Assembly: GCA_023664485.1 (NCBI GenBank)
Contig: JAMPFK010000024.1
Span: 1-31,359, forward strand
Direction of reading: 5' to 3'
Length of the DNA: 31,359 nucleotides
Source of the DNA: Bacteroides fragilis
Lineage (GTDB): Bacteria > Bacillota > Clostridia > Lachnospirales > Lachnospiraceae
Each line of letters starts with the position of its first letter. Within the stretch, counting starts at the first letter, position 1. Positions 23,077 through 31,168 of the stretch are shown here, piece by piece. The position numbers were made by a program, and so were the translations under genes. Under the pieces are notes generated by a model. The model saw only the letters and a program-made list of their open reading frames with translations, was not told where the DNA came from and did no database searches.

Positions 23077-24960
23077 ATGGATAAATTTGATATACTGAAG
23101 AAATATTTCGGCTATTCTGCGTTTCGGGAAGGGCAGGAAGCCTTAATCGATGGAATTTTATCCGGCCGGGACGTCTTGGGAATCATGCCGACCGGCGCAG
23201 GGAAATCGATCTGTTATCAGGTGCCCGCGCTTTTGCTGCCGGGCATCACGCTTGTCATCTCGCCGTTGATCTCCCTGATGAAGGACCAGGTGCGGGCTTT
23301 GAATCAGGCGGGCGTTCATGCCGCCTATATTAACAGCTCTTTAAGCGAGGCTCAGATTTCCAAAGCGCTGCGGCTGGCGGCCGCAGGACAATATAAGATT
23401 ATTTATGTGGCGCCGGAGCGGCTGGAAACATATGATTTTCTGGCTTTTGCCAGACGGTCGGATATCTCGATGCTCACGGTGGACGAGGCGCACTGTATTT
23501 CCCAGTGGGGACAGGATTTCCGGCCCAGTTATCTGAAAATCGTGCAGTTCATCGGACAGCTTGCAAAGCGTCCGGTCATCAGCGCCTTTACCGCGACCGC
23601 GACGGAGGCGGTCAAGGAAGATATCGTCTGCGTTCTCGGCCTGCAGGAGCCGGAAGTGCTCGTTACCGGCTTCGACCGGAAAAATCTGTATTTCGCGGTG
23701 GAGACACCGAAGAAAAAAGACGCTTATGTCATAAATTATTGCAGGGGACATGCGTCGGAAAGCGGTATCGTATACTGCGCCACCAGAAAAAATGTGGATA
23801 CCCTTTATGAGAAGCTGCGTGCGGAGGGAATTTCCGTGACCAGATATCATGCGGGCCTTACGGGCGAGGAGCGCCGGCAGAATCAGGAGGATTTTATTTT
23901 CGATACGAAGCCGGTCATGGTCGCGACGAATGCTTTCGGAATGGGCATCGACAAGTCTAATGTCCGTTATGTCCTTCATTATAATATGCCGCAGAGTCTG
24001 GAGAATTATTATCAGGAAGCCGGGCGCGCCGGAAGGGATGGTGAAAAAGCGGAATGCATCCTGCTTTATTCGGCGCAGGATGTCATGATTAACCGTTTTC
24101 TCTTAGACAGTAAGGAGCAGAATGCCGAATATACGCCGGAGGAAGTGGAAGCGGTCTGGGAACGCGACGAGGAGCGGCTGAAAACGATGACTTATTACTG
24201 CATGACGACGCATTGTCTGCGGGAATTTATCCTGCATTATTTCGGAGAAAAAGGAATCATCCGCTGCGGGAACTGTCTGAACTGTATCCGGGAATATGAG
24301 GAAGCCGATGTGACGGAAACGGCGGTACATATCATTTCCTGTATCCGGGAGGTCAGACAGCGGTACGGCATCAATGTCATCGCGGGGATGCTGGCCGGGG
24401 ACGAGCGTGCGAAACTGCGGGAGTACGGCATGTTTTCCTATCGTTCTTATGGAATCTTAAAGCCGATGCGGGAAATTGAGATCCGGCAGATCATCGGCCA
24501 GATGCTGGTAGAGGGCCTGCTCTTTGTGACGAATGACAAATATTCCATTTTGAAGATTACGGAAAAAGCGGATGAACTGTTAAAAAATGACGGGCGCGTC
24601 ATATTAAAAAAGCCGAAGGAGGAGCCAGGGGTGGATAAGGATGTATCCGGCCGTAAGACGGCGGCCAAAACGAGACGATCCGACATTTTAAATTCCAGGG
24701 GGCTTGAGCTGTTTGAACAGCTGCGGGAACTCCGTACGGCCATCGCCAAAGAGGAGAATATGCCGCCTTATATTATATTTGCGGATAAGACGCTGGTGGA
24801 TATGTGCGTCAGGGCGCCGCTTAATAAAAAAGAAATGCTGAAGGTGACGGGCGTTGGGGAAAATAAATTCAACCGCTACGGGGAGCGTTTTCTGGACTGC
24901 ATTCTGGAATATACCGGAGGCGTGCGGGAAAAATTTTACTTTGGTGAGGAACAGGGATAG
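23077..24960 (+). CDS. recQ: ATP-dependent DNA helicase RecQ
   Basis: The product is 627 residues, a usual length for clostridial RecQ. It unwinds DNA 3'-5' at stalled forks and recombination intermediates. Visible motifs are the motif 0 region FREGQEALIDG, Walker A MPTGAGKSICYQVPA (residues 37-51), DEAH (136-139) in VDEAHCISQWGQDFRPSY, SAFTATAT, the aromatic-rich loop and motif VI QEAGRAGRDG. The RecQ zinc-binding cysteines are C380, C397, C400 and C403 (HCLREFI then RCGNCLNC). A winged-helix region follows, and a C-terminal HRDC domain (about residues 540-620: LFEQLRELRTAIAKEENMPP, VTGVGENKFNRYG). The ATG has an AAAGG site upstream. Many Clostridia have several RecQ paralogues, so this may not be the only copy. 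Confidence 0.95.
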   Translation: MDKFDILKKYFGYSAFREGQEALIDGILSGRDVLGIMPTGAGKSICYQVPALLLPGITLVISPLISLMKDQVRALNQAGVHAAYINSSLSEAQISKALRLAAAGQYKIIYVAPERLETYDFLAFARRSDISMLTVDEAHCISQWGQDFRPSYLKIVQFIGQLAKRPVISAFTATATEAVKEDIVCVLGLQEPEVLVTGFDRKNLYFAVETPKKKDAYVINYCRGHASESGIVYCATRKNVDTLYEKLRAEGISVTRYHAGLTGEERRQNQEDFIFDTKPVMVATNAFGMGIDKSNVRYVLHYNMPQSLENYYQEAGRAGRDGEKAECILLYSAQDVMINRFLLDSKEQNAEYTPEEVEAVWERDEERLKTMTYYCMTTHCLREFILHYFGEKGIIRCGNCLNCIREYEEADVTETAVHIISCIREVRQRYGINVIAGMLAGDERAKLREYGMFSYRSYGILKPMREIEIRQIIGQMLVEGLLFVTNDKYSILKITEKADELLKNDGRVILKKPKEEPGVDKDVSGRKTAAKTRRSDILNSRGLELFEQLRELRTAIAKEENMPPYIIFADKTLVDMCVRAPLNKKEMLKVTGVGENKFNRYGERFLDCILEYTGGVREKFYFGEEQG

Positions 24961-24989
24961 CACAATATTCGTGCATTTTGAATAGGTAC

Positions 24990-25018
24990 TTTACTTTTCT
25001 GAGTGGGAATGATACAAT
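24990..25018 (+). promoter_or_regulatory. Promoter for the PocR-MCP and flagellin genes
   Basis: TTTACT (24990-24995) and TACAAT (25013-25018) are 17 bases apart, with TGA before the -10 (extended -10). This is a vegetative-type promoter; no motility sigma factor site (TAAA-N15-GCCGATAA type) was found before either gene. Confidence 0.65.
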
Positions 25019-25088
25019 AAAACACACATAAAACTTATGCGGTTTCTTTATATATTGTACAAAATTCACATAAGAAAGGACAGGATTT

Positions 25089-25862
25089 ATGAAAATTGAA
25101 GATTTCTGTGACATGGTGAAATTTGAAAGTATTATGGATAACTGGGCAAAAAGTACTGGACTGGCGACCGTAGCTGTTGGCGCAGACGGAAAGTATATCA
25201 GCGAATGCTACAATTTCACAGATTTTTGTATTAAGCTTACAAGAGGAAGTAAAGAAGGATGCAGGCGGTGCGAAAAATGCGATCAGGAAGGCGAGGGCGT
25301 ATATTCCTGTCATGCGGGATTGGTTGATTTTGGCATCCCGATTACTTTAAGCGACGGCACCGTGCTTGGAAGCGTCATCGGCGGGCAGGTCCTTCCGGAG
25401 ACTCCGAATGACGATGCGTTCCGCGCTACGGCAAGAGAACTTGGCATCAATGAAGAAACTTATATCGATGCGCTGCATAAAGTAACGATAAGGTCAAGAG
25501 AAGAGATAGAAGCGTCGGCTAACCTGTTAGGCGATGTGATCAATATGTTCGTTCGCTCCAGCTATCAGGAGAAACAGAACGACCGTATTCTGGATAAACT
25601 GCGCAACGGTATCGCAAAGGCGGCAAAAGAAATCGAAGCGGCCAACGCGAGCACTTCCCAGATAGCGGCTTTCAGCAAGCGGCAGAATATGCTGGCGCTG
25701 AACGCTTCCATCGAGGCGGCGCGTGCCGGCGAGAGCGGAAAAGGTTTCGCGGTCGTTGCCGCGGAGGTACAGAAGCTTGCAGGCGGCATGGCGGAAACGA
25801 GCAGGGAAATCGATGAGAGGCTGACGCATCTTACGGTTACGATCAATGAACTGAACGATTGA
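25089..25862 (+). CDS. Soluble PocR-domain chemoreceptor with shortened MCP signalling domain
   Basis: The product is 257 residues and has no membrane segment. Residues 1-155 form a PocR-type ligand-binding domain with a cysteine-rich stretch (CRRCEKCDQEGE, then YSCHAGLVDFGIPITL) and GSVIGGQVLPE; such domains bind small hydrocarbon or diol derivatives or act as redox sensors. Residues from about 165 to 257 are a methyl-accepting chemotaxis signalling domain, including the conserved hairpin tip QNMLALNASIEAARAGESGK and GFAVVAAEVQKLA, which bind CheW and CheA. The signalling domain ends soon after the tip, so its descending helix is short. AGAAAGGA precedes the ATG. A flagellin gene starts 40 bases downstream, suggesting a shared transcript. 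It probably signals to the flagellar motor in the cytoplasm. Confidence 0.88.
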   Translation: MKIEDFCDMVKFESIMDNWAKSTGLATVAVGADGKYISECYNFTDFCIKLTRGSKEGCRRCEKCDQEGEGVYSCHAGLVDFGIPITLSDGTVLGSVIGGQVLPETPNDDAFRATARELGINEETYIDALHKVTIRSREEIEASANLLGDVINMFVRSSYQEKQNDRILDKLRNGIAKAAKEIEAANASTSQIAAFSKRQNMLALNASIEAARAGESGKGFAVVAAEVQKLAGGMAETSREIDERLTHLTVTINELND

Positions 25863-25901
25863 TCGAGAGGAAAGAAAAGGCAGTAGAAAGGGGGAATCGT
25901 T

Positions 25902-26663
25902 ATGAGTACGATGTCAATCGGCAGGGGAATGTTTGATTCATATTCCCATATCGCGAGCGGAAAGCGGATTAACTCCGCGGCGGATGATGCGGCGGGTCTC
26001 GCGATTGCCAAAAAGATGCAAAGAGAGGAAACAGGGCTCAGGGTCGGCGCGGAGAATGCGCAGATGGCTATGGGAGCGCTGAACGTAGCGGATGGCGCGC
26101 TGGAGGGCGTAACGGATTATCTGCAGAGAATCCGCGATCTTGCGGTAAGATCGATGAACGGCCTGAATTCGCCTTCGGATAAAGCGATTTACCAGAAGGA
26201 GATCGACCAGTTAAAGAGCGGTATTGAGTCATTGGCGGAGGGCACTTCTTTTAATGAGCAGAAACTGCTCGACGGAAGCATGGCCGATCTGGATCTGGTG
26301 ACGAATCCGAGCGGGAGCAGCAGAAGAATCCAGATGGCTAATTCTACGCTGGAAGCGCTCGGTATTGCGGATCTGGATGTGACTTCCGGGGATTTCAGCC
26401 TGGATGCGATAGACAAAGCGCTGGATATGGTTTCTTCGCAGAGAAGCAGCATCGGCGCTTCGACGAACGGTCTGGAATATACTTACAATTATAATACCTC
26501 GGCATCCTTACAGCAGCTGAAATCCAGAAGCGGCCTGGAGGATCTGGATCTGCCCAGGGCAGTTTCCGAGAAGCAGAAGAATGAGCTTCTTTTCCAATAT
26601 CAGACGGCTATGCTGCGAAAGAAGATGGAAGAAGAGGAGAAAGTGAGCAAGATGCTCTTCTGA
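25902..26663 (+). CDS. Atypical short flagellin-like protein
   Basis: The product is 253 residues. The N-terminal half has the flagellin core IASGKRINSAADDAAGLAIA, QMAMGALNVADGALEGVTDY, and RIRDLAVRSMNGLNSPSDKA, the D1 helix pattern that also interacts with TLR5 in many flagellins. The usual first 30 residues (RINHN..A...L) are shortened to MSTMSIGRGMFDSYSH. The C-terminal end is unusual: after SQRSSIGASTNGLEYTYNYN it does not show the standard D0 helix ending in a Q-rich tail, but a charged sequence, KQKNELLFQYQTAMLRKKME. The strong AGGGGG site precedes the ATG. It follows the PocR-MCP gene by 40 bases and ends at a strong terminator. It may be a minor filament component, a flagellin-like regulator or a domain-shuffled paralogue; polymerisation is uncertain because both D0 helices look altered. 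Confidence 0.85.
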   Translation: MSTMSIGRGMFDSYSHIASGKRINSAADDAAGLAIAKKMQREETGLRVGAENAQMAMGALNVADGALEGVTDYLQRIRDLAVRSMNGLNSPSDKAIYQKEIDQLKSGIESLAEGTSFNEQKLLDGSMADLDLVTNPSGSSRRIQMANSTLEALGIADLDVTSGDFSLDAIDKALDMVSSQRSSIGASTNGLEYTYNYNTSASLQQLKSRSGLEDLDLPRAVSEKQKNELLFQYQTAMLRKKMEEEEKVSKMLF

Positions 26664-26696
26664 TACCGCAGATGGATTTTTTATACAGAGAAATTC

Positions 26697-26736
26697 ATCC
26701 CCGGCGGCGCGTTTATAACGTGTGCCGGGGATTTTT
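26697..26736 (+). terminator. Strong Rho-independent terminator after the flagellin gene
   Basis: ATCCCCGGC (26697-26705) pairs perfectly with GCCGGGGAT (26724-26732), with more pairing inside the loop, followed by TTTTT. It lies 34 bases after the stop. Confidence 0.9.
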
Positions 26737-26756
26737 ATGCTGTCTGAAAAAGTATC

Positions 26757-26784
26757 TTGCATTTCTTTCCGCATACGCTATAAT
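26757..26784 (+). promoter_or_regulatory. Promoter for the MATE transporter gene
   Basis: TTGCAT (26757-26762) and TATAAT (26779-26784) are 16 bases apart. Transcription would start near 26791, about 45 bases before the start codon. Confidence 0.7.
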
Positions 26785-26835
26785 GAAAGGACTACAGTTC
26801 ATGAGAAACAGTCGGAAGAAGGAACGGGTGACAGG

Positions 26836-28233
26836 ATGTTAAGTAAGACAAAAAAGAAATTTATCGGCGATAAGGCTTTTTATAAGATGGTGCTGGCAGT
26901 TGCAGTGCCCATTATGATTCAGAACGGCATCACGAATTTCGTGGGCCTTCTGGACAATATCATGGTCGGCCAGGTCGGGACAGAGCAGATGTCCGGCGTC
27001 GCTATCGTTAACCAGCTGATGATGGTATATTACCTCTGCATATTCGGCGGGCTTGCGGGCGCGGGCATTTTTACGGCGCAGTATTTCGGGCAGAAGGATA
27101 ACGAGGGAATCCGGCATACGTTTCGTTATAAATTCTGGATGGCGCTGATCCTGACGACAGGGGCGGTCCTGCTGTTTTTAGTCTCTGGAGAAAATCTGAT
27201 CCAGATGTATTTGAGCGGCGGCAGCGACGGCGGAGATCTTGCAGCCGCGCTCTATCATGGAAAAAATTATCTGTGGGTGATGCTTCTCGGCGTCCCGGCT
27301 TTTATGGCGGTGCAGATTTATGTCAGCACCCTGCGCGAGTGCGGAGAAACGGTAGTGCCGATGAAGGCGGGCATTGCGGCTGTCTGCGTCAATCTGTGCC
27401 TGAATTATCTGCTGATCTACGGCAGGCTGGGCCTGCCCGCGCTGGGCGTCGTGGGCGCGGCAATCGCGACGGTGATATCGCGGTATGTGGAGGCGGCCAT
27501 CGTTATTCTGTGGACTCACGGGCACAAAGAGGAGAATCCCTACATAATCGGCATCTATTCGACGCTGAAGGTGCCGGGGCGCCTTATTGGGAAATTTTTT
27601 ATCAAGGGAGCGCCGCTGCTCATCAATGAAACGCTGTGGTCATCGGGAATGGCGATGCTTACGCAATGCTATTCGGTGAGAGGTCTGAGCGTTATTGCGG
27701 GCCTGAACATTGCAAATACGATTAATAATGTATTTAATGTCGTGTTTATTGCAATGGGAGACGCAGTGGCAATTATTATCGGACAGTTTCTCGGTGCCGG
27801 CAAAATGGAGGAAGCGCGGGATACGGACAACAAGATCATTGCCTTTTCCGTATGCTGCTGCATCGGCGTCGCGTTACTGATGGTCTGTATCGCTCCACTG
27901 TTTCCGCAGATTTATAATACGACCGATGAAGTCAAGGCGGTGGCGGTACAGTTCATCATCGCACAGGCCGTTTTTATGCCGCAGGCGGCTTTTATGCACG
28001 CGGCCTATTTTACGCTGCGTTCGGGCGGAAAAACAATCGTTACTTTTTTGTTCGACAGCGTATTCGTCTGGTGCGTCAGCGTTCCGGTGGCCTATTGTCT
28101 GAGCCGGTTTACGGGAATTCCCGTCATCGCGATCTTTGCGCTGGTGCAGATCGCGGACTGGATCAAATGCATGATCGGGTTTATTCTGGTGAAAAAGGGC
28201 GTGTGGCTGCAGAATATTGTGGCGGTGTCTTAG
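26836..28233 (+). CDS. MATE-family multidrug/sodium antiporter
   Basis: The product is 465 residues from the ATG at 26836. MLSKTKKKFIGDKAFYKMVL is followed by AVPIMIQNGITNFVGLLDNI and MVGQVGTEQMSGVAIVNQL, the typical MATE start; longer in-frame starts upstream overlap the predicted promoter. About 12 membrane segments are visible over the length, arranged as two six-helix halves. The VGLLDNIMVG segment and the second-half counterpart (NIANTINNVFNVVFIAMGD) are family landmarks. MATE proteins export organic cations and drugs in exchange for sodium or protons. GGAA-type purines precede the start. It has its own promoter and no obvious operon partner. Substrate cannot be told from the sequence; GC content is higher than that of the next gene. 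Confidence 0.9.
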   Translation: MLSKTKKKFIGDKAFYKMVLAVAVPIMIQNGITNFVGLLDNIMVGQVGTEQMSGVAIVNQLMMVYYLCIFGGLAGAGIFTAQYFGQKDNEGIRHTFRYKFWMALILTTGAVLLFLVSGENLIQMYLSGGSDGGDLAAALYHGKNYLWVMLLGVPAFMAVQIYVSTLRECGETVVPMKAGIAAVCVNLCLNYLLIYGRLGLPALGVVGAAIATVISRYVEAAIVILWTHGHKEENPYIIGIYSTLKVPGRLIGKFFIKGAPLLINETLWSSGMAMLTQCYSVRGLSVIAGLNIANTINNVFNVVFIAMGDAVAIIIGQFLGAGKMEEARDTDNKIIAFSVCCCIGVALLMVCIAPLFPQIYNTTDEVKAVAVQFIIAQAVFMPQAAFMHAAYFTLRSGGKTIVTFLFDSVFVWCVSVPVAYCLSRFTGIPVIAIFALVQIADWIKCMIGFILVKKGVWLQNIVAVS

Positions 28234-28389
28234 CAAATCTGTATTGTTTCAGAATTGGCGTAATTACCCTGTTTCATGTGCCGCAGTAAATTTCCGGAGG
28301 TGATTAATTACTGCAATGGAGATGAGTTTACGGATTTTGAAAGTGGATAAAGCAGACTAATATGAAAAAACAGGAAAGGAACAATAAGA

Positions 28390-30192
28390 ATGAAAAATAG
28401 CGTAGAACTTAAACAGTTGGTGGACGATCAGGATTTTATAGATAATATGAATAAAGCTTTTTCGGATTTACGAGCTGATTATGAATTGACAATGGATACA
28501 TCTTTGGAGAAAATAAATGAGTTAAATCTGTTACATGTAGATGTAAAAAATCATCTATCGGATTTAACATCACTTTCAAGGAAATCAAGTGGAACAATTT
28601 GTGGATTAAGAGGAACAGGAAAGACTCATTTAATGTTACTTGCCAGACACAATCTGAATTCCAATCTCTGGAAAAGTGAAAAAGATAATAATTTGTGTAT
28701 TTATCTCAATATGAAGCGTTTATGCTTACCGGATAATTGCGATAATGATACATTTAACCGTGTCTTTAGCATTTTTATATATGAGGAAATATCTGCACAA
28801 TTGTTAACTGTACTGAAAGCAATGCGAGGAAAGTCATTTCTTGAAAAAGTTCAAAAGGTATTCAATAAAAAGAAAAAAAATCTTAGGCTGAGCCTTCAAA
28901 AAGCAATTACATATATTTTTACCATGAATGCAATTGCGCATGAGGGAAATGAGCAAATCCGTAATATTGGTGCAGGTAGTTATGAGAAAGAGGATATAAA
29001 TAAGGAAATTTTCGAGTTAGTTAATGAACTTAATGTATCATTAAAAGAATTGGTTCCTGAGACTGGTATATCAATTAATGAAACAGAAATGTCTGAAACT
29101 ACAAAAAGATTAAAAACCAATAATACATATTACCAGTATCTCAACATAAAAAGTGTGAGAAATCAACTAATAGAAATTATCTCATTATTAGGACTGGATT
29201 CAATTACATTCTATATCGATGAATGGGAGAAGATAAGTACAATTCATAAATGCCAGGAACGGACTGCGTCATATATTGATAAGATAATGGATGATCCCAT
29301 ATATTTCTGGATTGGGATTGTTCCATATAGAGGCGGGCTGTACTGTTTAGATAATGGTGCTGATTTACAGCATCAGATTAATCTGGATGAGAGCCTTGTC
29401 TTTGAAGCCTCCGATCAAGAGCGAAATCTATGTATAAATTATTTTAAAGGATTAGTAAATCGAAGATTAAAACACTATTTTCCGGACAAGGGATATACAT
29501 ATGACATAATGTTTAATTCGGATGACAATTTTGCCAGCCTTGTCATGGCAAGTATGGGAAATACCAGAGATTTTGGAACCATGCTTTTTAAATGCTGGTC
29601 GGGTTATCAAACATATAGGAAGTCACATCTTTCGCCTGGAAGGCCATTTAAATATATTTCTAATCAGATGATTGTGGATGCGATCAAAGATAATGGAGAT
29701 AAGAAGTATTCTAATATTGAAAGTCAAAATGACGTTGTTAAAGTCTGGAGTGATATAAAAAATTATTGTATTAGTAAAAAATCCAGTCATTTTGCAATAG
29801 AAGAAAAATCGGAATCATTAGATTGTTTGAGAGAGCATGAGTTTTCGGAACTAATATACCATCGGTTACTGCATCTGAGAAAGACACATGTACCGGCAAA
29901 AGATACTGATGTTGAGAGTAAACTATCTATATACGCAATTAATTATGCTGCAACATATTCTCTGCATTCACAGGAAAAAAAGATGTCGTTCATTATTGAA
30001 TATAAAACGATACATGATCGCGTTAGACGTTACATATATAACCCGAAAGAGGTGTTGAATCAGATTCGAATTTCAAGCGGTGAAATTTTTCCATGCATTA
30101 GCTGTACAATGCCTGTTAACCCTAATTCGATGAAAGCGGCTTGGGAAAAGAATTCGTGTCCGTTTTGTGGAGGTAAAATATATAGAGGGTAA
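28390..30192 (+). CDS. AT-rich P-loop ATPase with C-terminal zinc ribbon, unknown function
   Basis: The product is 600 residues. Walker A is ICGLRGTGKTHLMLLA (GLRGTGKT at residues 72-79) and Walker B is ITFYIDEWEKIS (Asp277, Glu278), the ORC/CDC6 or STAND-like type of P-loop ATPase. Between them is a basic helical insertion with KVQKVFNKKKKNLRLSLQKA. The region from 300 to 430 has MGNTRDFGTMLFKCWSGYQT, similar in position to the sensor 2 and lid of AAA ATPases. A zinc ribbon closes the protein: CISC at 569-572 and CPFC at 590-593, often a nucleic-acid or protein contact. AAAGGAAC precedes the ATG. The gene is much more AT-rich than recQ or MATE and lies beside an insertion sequence, signs of recent transfer. 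It stands alone; NTP-driven defence or regulation is inferred only. Confidence 0.75.
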   Translation: MKNSVELKQLVDDQDFIDNMNKAFSDLRADYELTMDTSLEKINELNLLHVDVKNHLSDLTSLSRKSSGTICGLRGTGKTHLMLLARHNLNSNLWKSEKDNNLCIYLNMKRLCLPDNCDNDTFNRVFSIFIYEEISAQLLTVLKAMRGKSFLEKVQKVFNKKKKNLRLSLQKAITYIFTMNAIAHEGNEQIRNIGAGSYEKEDINKEIFELVNELNVSLKELVPETGISINETEMSETTKRLKTNNTYYQYLNIKSVRNQLIEIISLLGLDSITFYIDEWEKISTIHKCQERTASYIDKIMDDPIYFWIGIVPYRGGLYCLDNGADLQHQINLDESLVFEASDQERNLCINYFKGLVNRRLKHYFPDKGYTYDIMFNSDDNFASLVMASMGNTRDFGTMLFKCWSGYQTYRKSHLSPGRPFKYISNQMIVDAIKDNGDKKYSNIESQNDVVKVWSDIKNYCISKKSSHFAIEEKSESLDCLREHEFSELIYHRLLHLRKTHVPAKDTDVESKLSIYAINYAATYSLHSQEKKMSFIIEYKTIHDRVRRYIYNPKEVLNQIRISSGEIFPCISCTMPVNPNSMKAAWEKNSCPFCGGKIYRG

Positions 30193-30580
30193 TGCCTGAA
30201 TGGTGCGTACTATGTCTTCTCAAGGTAATTTCTGTTTTCGACACAGCGGTTTAAAATCAAAGGAGTGTAGAAAAGCTCTGGTTCCATAATGTTTCATTGG
30301 GTTCTATTCTGATTCATAAAATGAAATAGATACTTCAAAAAGAAGAATACGATTTTGCATATGCTAATTGGCGGACAAACAAAGCTTCGAAAACAGTTCC
30401 CATGCCACGGCAGTATCTTGAAATGTTCCGGAAAAGCCTGTAAAATCAATGATTTCATAGTGAAATAAGGTACTTATTTCACCACTACTACACCATTTTG
30501 GGAAGAGTCTTGAAATAACAGGCAAAAAATACTTTATTGGATTATAGTATTTTGTAGAAAATTTTGTTATGATATGAATT
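30193..30580. other. Gene-free stretch with one strong palindrome
   Basis: This 388-base AT-rich stretch holds no credible gene. GTGAAATAAG (30460-30469) and CTTATTTCAC (30473-30482) form a perfect 10-bp inverted repeat with a GTA centre, not followed by a T-run on either strand. It could be an operator, the remnant end of another mobile element or a weak transcription stop. A long minus-strand open frame here (30364-30726) reads across the IS end and has no family character. Confidence 0.4.
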
Positions 30581-31130
30581 GGGGCTGTCGCACTAAAATA
30601 GTGCTTCAGCCTCTTTTTCTGTGCGTAAACTGCACATTTTCCACATAGAAAAAAGAGCCAGAATCTTGGAAAAATCTGGCTCTTAGTGAAAAATAAATGT
30701 ATGCAAAACGATTTTACTTTACACAAAGATTATACCTTTTATGGGAACAATTATCAACTGGTTCTTCCATTGGATTTGGCATGCATGATCCCTGTTGCTG
30801 ATTCAGTTCGTTTATTGAGTCAATTTATAGAAGGGATGTTTTTAGGGGATTTATATCGAACTTACTGCAGCGAAGGGCGTGAAGACGAGCCCGCTCCACG
30901 TCAGATGCTTAAGATCATGGTCTATGCCTATATGAACCATAAGTATTCCAACAGGGAGATTGAGAGCGCCTGTCAGCGCGACATTAATTTCATGTGGCTT
31001 CTGGAAGGTGCAAAGGTGCCTGACCACTTCACCATTGCGGGGTTCTGTTCCCTGCACTTTGCCCTTTGTGCGGAACGGATTATGGCAGAAATATCCCAGT
31101 TCCTTTACCAGATGGGGGAACTGTCCGGTT
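30581..31130 (+). mobile_element. IS1182-family insertion sequence, left end and 5' part only
   Basis: The left end begins GGGGCTGTCGCACTAAAATA at 30581, as in IS1182-type elements. The start of the transposase follows, and IS-like sequence stops near 31130, where unrelated debris begins. The right end and most of the transposase gene are missing. The terminal segment itself folds: GGGGCTG pairs with CAGCCTC (30607-30613) and CACTA with TAGTG, followed by TTTTTCT, so the end can act as a terminator that shields the transposase from outside transcription. Confidence 0.65.
30654..30683 (+). promoter_or_regulatory. Hairpin just upstream of the transposase start
   Basis: AGAGCCAGA (30654-30662) and TCTGGCTCT (30675-30683) are a perfect 9-bp inverted repeat ending three bases before the first possible start codon of the transposase. 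In many insertion sequences such a hairpin hides the start site in read-through transcripts; that role is inferred here. Confidence 0.5.
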
Positions 31131-31168
31131 TTATTTTTTTCTTTCCACACATCACTCCATCTCCCTGA
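30686..31168 (+). pseudogene. Truncated IS1182-family transposase (N-terminal DUF772 part)
   Basis: The open frame is 160 residues. Residues 1 to about 146 match the N-terminal domain of IS1182-type transposases: QLVLPLDLACMIPVADSVRL, PAPRQMLKIMVYAYMNHKYS, REIESACQRDINFMWLLEGA and DHFTIAGFCSLHFALCAERI. After MGELSG the frame becomes FIFFFPHITPSP and stops, where intact copies continue with the DDE catalytic core. The catalytic region is therefore lost and the element cannot move by itself. It marks the right side of the AT-rich ATPase gene. Confidence 0.85.

Noticed and set aside
28301..28353. Possible tiny gene GTGATTAATTACTGC... with a GGAGG site before the zinc-ribbon ATPase
   Set aside because: Only 16 codons, and an isolated Shine-Dalgarno match; nothing else supports translation.
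30364..30726. 120-residue minus-strand open frame
   Set aside because: It runs across the IS left end and its hairpins, has an odd aromatic-rich composition and no ribosome-binding site.
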